In this document: positions 59,269-64,000 of the stretch, piece after piece | Layout: each line of letters begins with the position of its first letter | Position numbering within the stretch: the first letter of the stretch is position 1 | DNA from: Allantophomopsis cytisporea | Lineage: Eukaryota; Ascomycota; Leotiomycetes; Phacidiales; Phacidiaceae | NCBI GenBank assembly: GCA_024752435.1 | Contig: CP103021.1 | Span: forward strand, 310,001-374,000 | Direction: 5' to 3' | Length of the DNA stretch: 64,000 nt | The notes under the pieces: model-generated | Database searches by the model: none | Seen by the model: the letters and a program-made list of their open reading frames with translations, nothing else | Told to the model about the DNA's origin: nothing | Translations under genes and position numbers: made by a program

Positions 59269-59827
59269 TTTGTGGTCTTATAAACCCCTTTAAACTCCTA
59301 ACTCTCTGAACTTGGCCTTGTACTCCGTAAAGAAATGAGAAGTACAAGACTTTGAAAAATACGAGAAATGTCGCTCTTTAAATTACCGCATATCGACATC
59401 GGCCAGAAAGCTGCAAGCTGTTAATGCTGTTCGCACGATGATGGTGCGAGGAACCGATCCGTCTCTTTGGCACTCCGGGGTAGCTTCATCCCTGCTAGTC
59501 TCTGCAGACACTCAAGGTAACATCACCATTGAAGTCAAGTCTCACTCAGTCTTTCAATGTCGCTTTCTTCGTAAAACATCAACGAATCGGAAAGCTTTTC
59601 GACATTGATAATAGTTTTTGAATCTTCAATTCCCAAAGTCTCCACATATTCTTCTCAACTTCGTCGCCATTCTGAGCTCTCAATTTCATGTTCGAGGCTA
59701 TTATATAGCCTCGCGTTAATTATTTTATTGTTGATACGACCACACGTGATAGCGCTCTTCGTACACGCGACTTCGCGCGTCTTTCAAATGCAATAGTCTG
59801 CGAGTTTCACGAGACACTTATATTATA
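59269..59827. promoter_or_regulatory. Divergent promoter of aldehyde dehydrogenase and BRCT genes
   Basis: 559 bp separate the two start codons. It holds both promoters; no clear motif can be named by eye. Confidence 0.4.
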
Positions 59828-62200
59828 ATGGCAGAGCATGACGCTGGACAAGCCCAGGATCATGGCATAGCAGAAGATGATGTTGTCGACCGTTCAAAAC
59901 CTCTCCGAGGTATGGTGCTTTGTTGCACATCTATACCAGCAGACCAACGCGTAAGAAAGACCTCCCACGATTGGCAACTGCATCCAAACATGTACTGACA
60001 GATCTGTGACCTTTAGACCATGTTGGCAAAGCAAGTTGAGGATATGGGAGCTCAGCACGTCTTTGATTTGACTTCACAAGTAACCCATCTCATTGCTGGA
60101 GATTACGACACGCCAAAATACCGATTCGTTGCGAAAGAGAGACCTGATGTAAAGGTGATTACGACTGCATTTGTTGAAGCTGTGCGACAATTATGGTTGA
60201 ATGATAAGTCTGTTCCAATGAGGGCACTCGAAAAAGCACATCTGCGTCCAACACTGAAAGGCATCAGAGTTTGTGTTACAGGTTTTGACGATCCGGCTGA
60301 ACGAACAACAATTGCGGACTTGGTTAGAAAGAATGGTGCAGAATATAGCGGCGATCTCACGAAAGCCATCACTCATTTGATCACCTTTCGAACTTCGGGA
60401 GAAAAGTACAAGCATGCGTTGAATTGGGGCCTTCACGTTGTTGCTTTGGAATGGCTGCACGATAGTCTTGAGAGAGGAACGATTCTTGATGAAAAACTAT
60501 ATAACCCACAATTCCCAAAAGATCAACGCGGAGTTGGTGCTTGGAAGAGGGAGAAATTGGAGAGATCACCACTAAGGAAGCGTGCGAGAGATGCTTTGTT
60601 TGTGGCTGCAGAGGAAGGCAAACGGAAATTGCGAAGGACAGCAAGCACAAAGCTCAGAAGTCAGAGTGAGAGCTTATGGGGAGATATTGCCGCTGGAAGT
60701 CCAATTATACAGGCTGCTCGTAGTGGAGTATGGGATCAAAATGATCTCGGCCCCCAACTCACTGCAGTCCAAAGTTTTCAAGGCGAGCAAGTTCCAACTA
60801 TTCCACCGCCGCCATATACTACACTGGCACCCCAGGTGGCACATGGCATATTCCACCGGCTTAGATTCATCTTATATGGCTTCCAGCCCGCAAAGATCAA
60901 GATCCTAGAACGACATATCTCATCACATGATGGTGTATTGTCCGTTGATATTGATGAGATAACGCAGCCACCACAGACTGATGGAGAGAGAAAGAATTAT
61001 ATGCTTGTGCCCCAAGATCTACCAGTTCCTGATATTCCGAAGCAAACCCCCACACGACCAACTATACCTATCGTGACAGAGTTCTGGATCGAACGTTGTA
61101 TAAATCAAAAGGCGCTTTTCGATCCATCTATGCATGTTCTTGGTCAACCTATGCACCGAACTATGATTCCTGGGTTTCAAGATCTTATACTATGCTCTAC
61201 AGGCTTTAACAGTTTAGAATTAATGCACATCAAAAAGATTATACCTGTTCTGGGAGCGACCTACGACGAATTTCTTACGAGCAAAACTAACATTCTACTC
61301 TTCAATCCAAAAGCGCTACCAATTCGACCGGATAAGCAAATGAGTGCGCAAGTTTGGGATGTGAAGATGATCAATATAAAGTGGCTCTGGGACTGTATAC
61401 GTCATGGGGAGATGAAGGCACCTGGTGACTATCTTTATCAACCGGAAATACCTCCAATTGTCGAGAGCAGTCGAAGGAAGTCCACCCAAACTTTCGACAC
61501 AACTGCCAATGCAAATGCCGGTCCAGAAATACAACCAGTTCATGCAGAGAGTGGACTTAGGCGATCCAAGAGCGATCTCTCTGTTCGTTCACTCGAAAGA
61601 AGCTTTTCGTCACCCGCCCTAAAATCCAAACTCGAAGGTTCGATCTTCCAGCAGAAAACACCAAAGTCGAAGGAAGGTGACTCAGGACTTACACCTATTT
61701 CGCGGAACCACGAGTCCAATCCACCTCTAACTGAGATATCCACCAATTCCTCGACAAAGTCCTCTATACCTAAACAACCTCAAATACCCCGGCAAGAAAT
61801 CAACAGTGTCATCACTTCCATAATGTCCAAGCGCCCCTCCTCAGCTAATAGTAACGACCCTAATGACAAGAAACGCACCGGGCGCATCTTCGGTCGAGCA
61901 GCAAGCAACATGAGCACAGGCTCTCGCGGCCGTGAAAGCAGTGTTGACTCCACGGCCTCATATGGTAATCCGGTCCAGTGGCCGGAGCGCAATCAATCTA
62001 ACCCAGATGGTTGGAATTCAGATGTGCCACCTCAGACTCAGATGCAGTGGGTTGAGGACGAGGGTGCTGAGATCAAGGAGAGAGTTGTGGCTAGGATGAT
62101 GGGAGAGAAGGTTGAGAGGAAGGGTGTAAAAGAAAGGGCAGTTACTCTAGGCGATATCAATAGTGCTCCCAGACGTGGGGCCCGGAGATCTGGGAGGTAA
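59828..62200 (+). CDS. rad4: Four-BRCT checkpoint scaffold (Rad4/Cut5, Dpb11, TopBP1 family)
   Basis: A BRCT scaffold that joins replication initiation (Sld2/Sld3) to the ATR-type DNA damage checkpoint (9-1-1 clamp, Mec1/Rad3). Exons are 59828-59950 and 60017-62200, with a 66-nt GTAAGA...TTTAG intron, for 768 residues. Two tandem BRCT pairs are visible: BRCT1 (about 25-100, with VTHLIAGDYDTPKYRFV), BRCT2 (about 118-205, with LKGIRVCVTGFDD and VVALEWLHDSLERGTILDE), BRCT3 (about 310-420, HGIFHRLRFILYGF) and BRCT4 (about 430-520, FQDLILCSTGFNSLELMHIK). A basic segment after BRCT2 (REKLERSPLRKRARD) may be a nuclear signal, and the C-terminal 240 residues are Ser-rich and disordered. This layout is that of S. 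pombe Rad4. Confidence 0.92.
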
Positions 62201-62705
62201 TGGACGGATTTATGATTAATGATTGATAGATGGGAAATTCAGAGAAACTACCCTGATTTGTGGTTATCAGATGGACTGCTTGTAATAAATGACGGAGAAG
62301 CTTCCTTCTATATGGGATTTACCTTTTGAAGGACTAGCATTGTAGTATATGCAAACTGTCCTGTGTAGATGGACAAGGTTATCGCTAGACAGCATCTACA
62401 AATGAAAACTAGTCACCCGATATTGCATGTGCTTCATTTCAAAGTATATGTGACAAGGAAGTTATATAATGTGTAACATGACAGTTTTCAGAGTATGAAC
62501 CAAGTTTATGTGATTGAAAATAATGTTTGGTTTCACCTCCTTCGCCTGAGTGAAACTTTGTAGCTATCTAACTCGTGTAGACCATGAAAAGAGGAACAGA
62601 TAGTCATAAGCGTAGTGTGGTGTTTACATCAAACCATCCACGCTGCCTATAAGTACTTTCCTGTGCCATTTCGATCAGTCCTTTCCAATCAATACACAAT
62701 CCCAA
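62201..62705. other. Convergent intergenic region
   Basis: About 505 bp between two 3' ends, AT-rich. Nothing supported. Confidence 0.45.
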
Positions 62706-64000
62706 TCATCTAGTCGACCAGCGATTTTGCTACAATAGTCAGCCACAGCCTACGCCTTTTGAGTTTGAAAGAGGATCAGAATATACTTACGGTAGTCTCC
62801 CTGGCTATATTCAACGTTGCCTTGAACGATTCATACAAGCTCTTAATCTCCCGCTGCTTATCCCAATCATCGATGATCTTCAGCGCAAGCTTATTGAGCT
62901 TCTTCCTAGACAGCTTGACGCGCTCGGCGAGCTTGTTTGGGCTCATGTAGCCTTCGTTCTTGAGCTGCTCCACTACCCAGCTATTAAGTGAGTGCCTCCA
63001 GTGGACAAGCGCGTGAGCACTTTCGGCATTGGCTTTGCAGAATCTGAGAATGTTAATTGAGAGTAAATGGAAAATGGGAAGGGGTAGCCTACCTTCCAAC
63101 GTACCAAATGGTATCTTCAGGGGGGACTTTGTGGCCATCGCGGTCATAATCTGTGCGTTGTCGTTTTCGAATTGGTCGTGCATCCTCGTCCGAGTCAGAA
63201 CCTGAATTATCATCCTCATCGTCGCTATCGTTCACGATGTCCTCGAGGGTGTCTTGGTCATAGGGACTGCCTTCAAACTGGAGCGCGAATTTGGCGGGAT
63301 GTCCGCTTCGGCCGCATGCATCGCATTTTCTACTTTCATTAGGGTCACCTTTTGGGATGGCAGATTCAGCGAGAATCGGGCGAGCCCAGAGAGCTCGAGT
63401 GAAGTCTGTCTTCCACGATGAGGAGCTGAACTTCGAATTCGCAAATCCGCGAGCTTCGTCATCGACTTTTCGGAATGCCAGCCTGTAGATGGGGTCGTTC
63501 CTTTCAAAACCGGGATTAATCTGTTGTTGTTAGTACGGACCTTTGATGAAAGATGTAGTACTTACCTTATTTTGGACCATCCACTCTACGATGTCCTTAA
63601 AGTGATCTTTTAGACGCTTATGAGCATGATGAGTGAACTCAATTGGGATATCATGAACGCCAAGACCAGGTGCACCGAGAGGTTCATCATCGTCTTCAAC
63701 CACAAAACTGTCATCGTAATCATTTCTACTGTTGGGTCTCAGGGACCTTGCCACAGCCTCAATACCTTCATCTTCAGACTCATCATCGAATTGTGATAAA
63801 GCTGCATTATCGGAATTACTGTCATAGATACCGCCACCGTCTTCATTGTCGGATGATGAATCAGTGACAGCCTCAATATTCTCGCCGTTTCTGCGACGTT
63901 TAAGGAGCTCTATTTGTTTCTGCTTTGCTGTACGCTTAGGCTTCTTGTCTGCTCGGGCTCTAGTCACTCGTGTCTCTATCTCGTCATCGCTGTCTTTGGC
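62706..64000 (-). CDS. DUF4211-domain protein, 3' part (runs off the window)
   Basis: The gene continues beyond 64000, so its start is not seen. Visible exons run 64000-63566, 63520 to about 63092, about 63045-62792, and a final short exon ending at TGA 62706-62708 (encoding QNRWSTR). The upstream part is charged and acidic (DSSSDNEDGG, DDESEDEG) with a basic stretch (KKPKRTAKQKQIELLKRRRN) that may be a nuclear signal. The conserved domain follows: HAHKRLKDHFKDIVEWMVQNK, WKTDFTRALWARP, then KCDACGRSGHPAKFALQF, a Cys/His cluster that may bind zinc, and ALVHWRHSLNSWV. This matches the DUF4211 family (fungal and plant proteins, function unknown, probably nuclear). Confidence 0.85.

Noticed and set aside
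1..64000. CRISPR array, phage or bacterial operon
   Set aside because: No array of spaced repeats was seen and gene structure is eukaryotic throughout.

Overview
This window looks like nuclear DNA of a filamentous ascomycete, probably in or near the Leotiomycetes/Helotiales; the class is an inference. The evidence is many short introns (about 45-70 nt) with GT...AG ends and CTAAC/CTGAC-like branch points, compact divergent gene pairs, CT-rich leaders, an intron-bearing tRNA gene and fungal-type protein sets (ABCC pumps, Guf1, Fzo1, eIF3i, Vps2, a Rad4/Dpb11-like BRCT protein). Exon limits below were set by reading splice sites and reading frame by eye.

Region 1 (1-24 kb): an MFS transporter; an ABCC (MRP-type) transporter on the minus strand; MAD2 (spindle checkpoint) divergent from GUF1 (mitochondrial translation factor); the trifunctional C1-tetrahydrofolate synthase, whose 5' end offers both a mitochondrial and a cytosolic start; eIF3 subunit i; and a second ABCC transporter.

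Region 2 (25-42 kb): an intracellular-type GH5 glycosidase; a sugar-porter MFS gene with an 8-nt micro-exon; a broken UPF1-like SF1 helicase relic; an Hsp70-like ATPase gene divergent from a coiled-coil protein of unknown function; a 65-residue small protein that looks mitochondrial; and a conserved-looking protein with a membrane segment and charged coiled-coil tail.

Region 3 (41.3-47.3 kb): a gene-poor stretch with short tandem repeats, an inverted repeat and a probable tyrosinase relic.

Region 4 (47-64 kb): FZO1 (mitofusin) divergent from VPS2 (ESCRT-III); a PP2C phosphatase with a long CT-rich leader; an intron-containing tRNA-Ala(TGC); an Msc7-like membrane aldehyde dehydrogenase divergent from a four-BRCT checkpoint protein; and the 3' part of a DUF4211 protein that runs off the window. 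Most genes are housekeeping. I see no biosynthetic gene cluster core, CRISPR array or intact transposon. The most interesting items are the dual-start folate enzyme, the micro-exon, the Hsp70/coiled-coil pair, the small mitochondrial-like protein and the two decayed genes.
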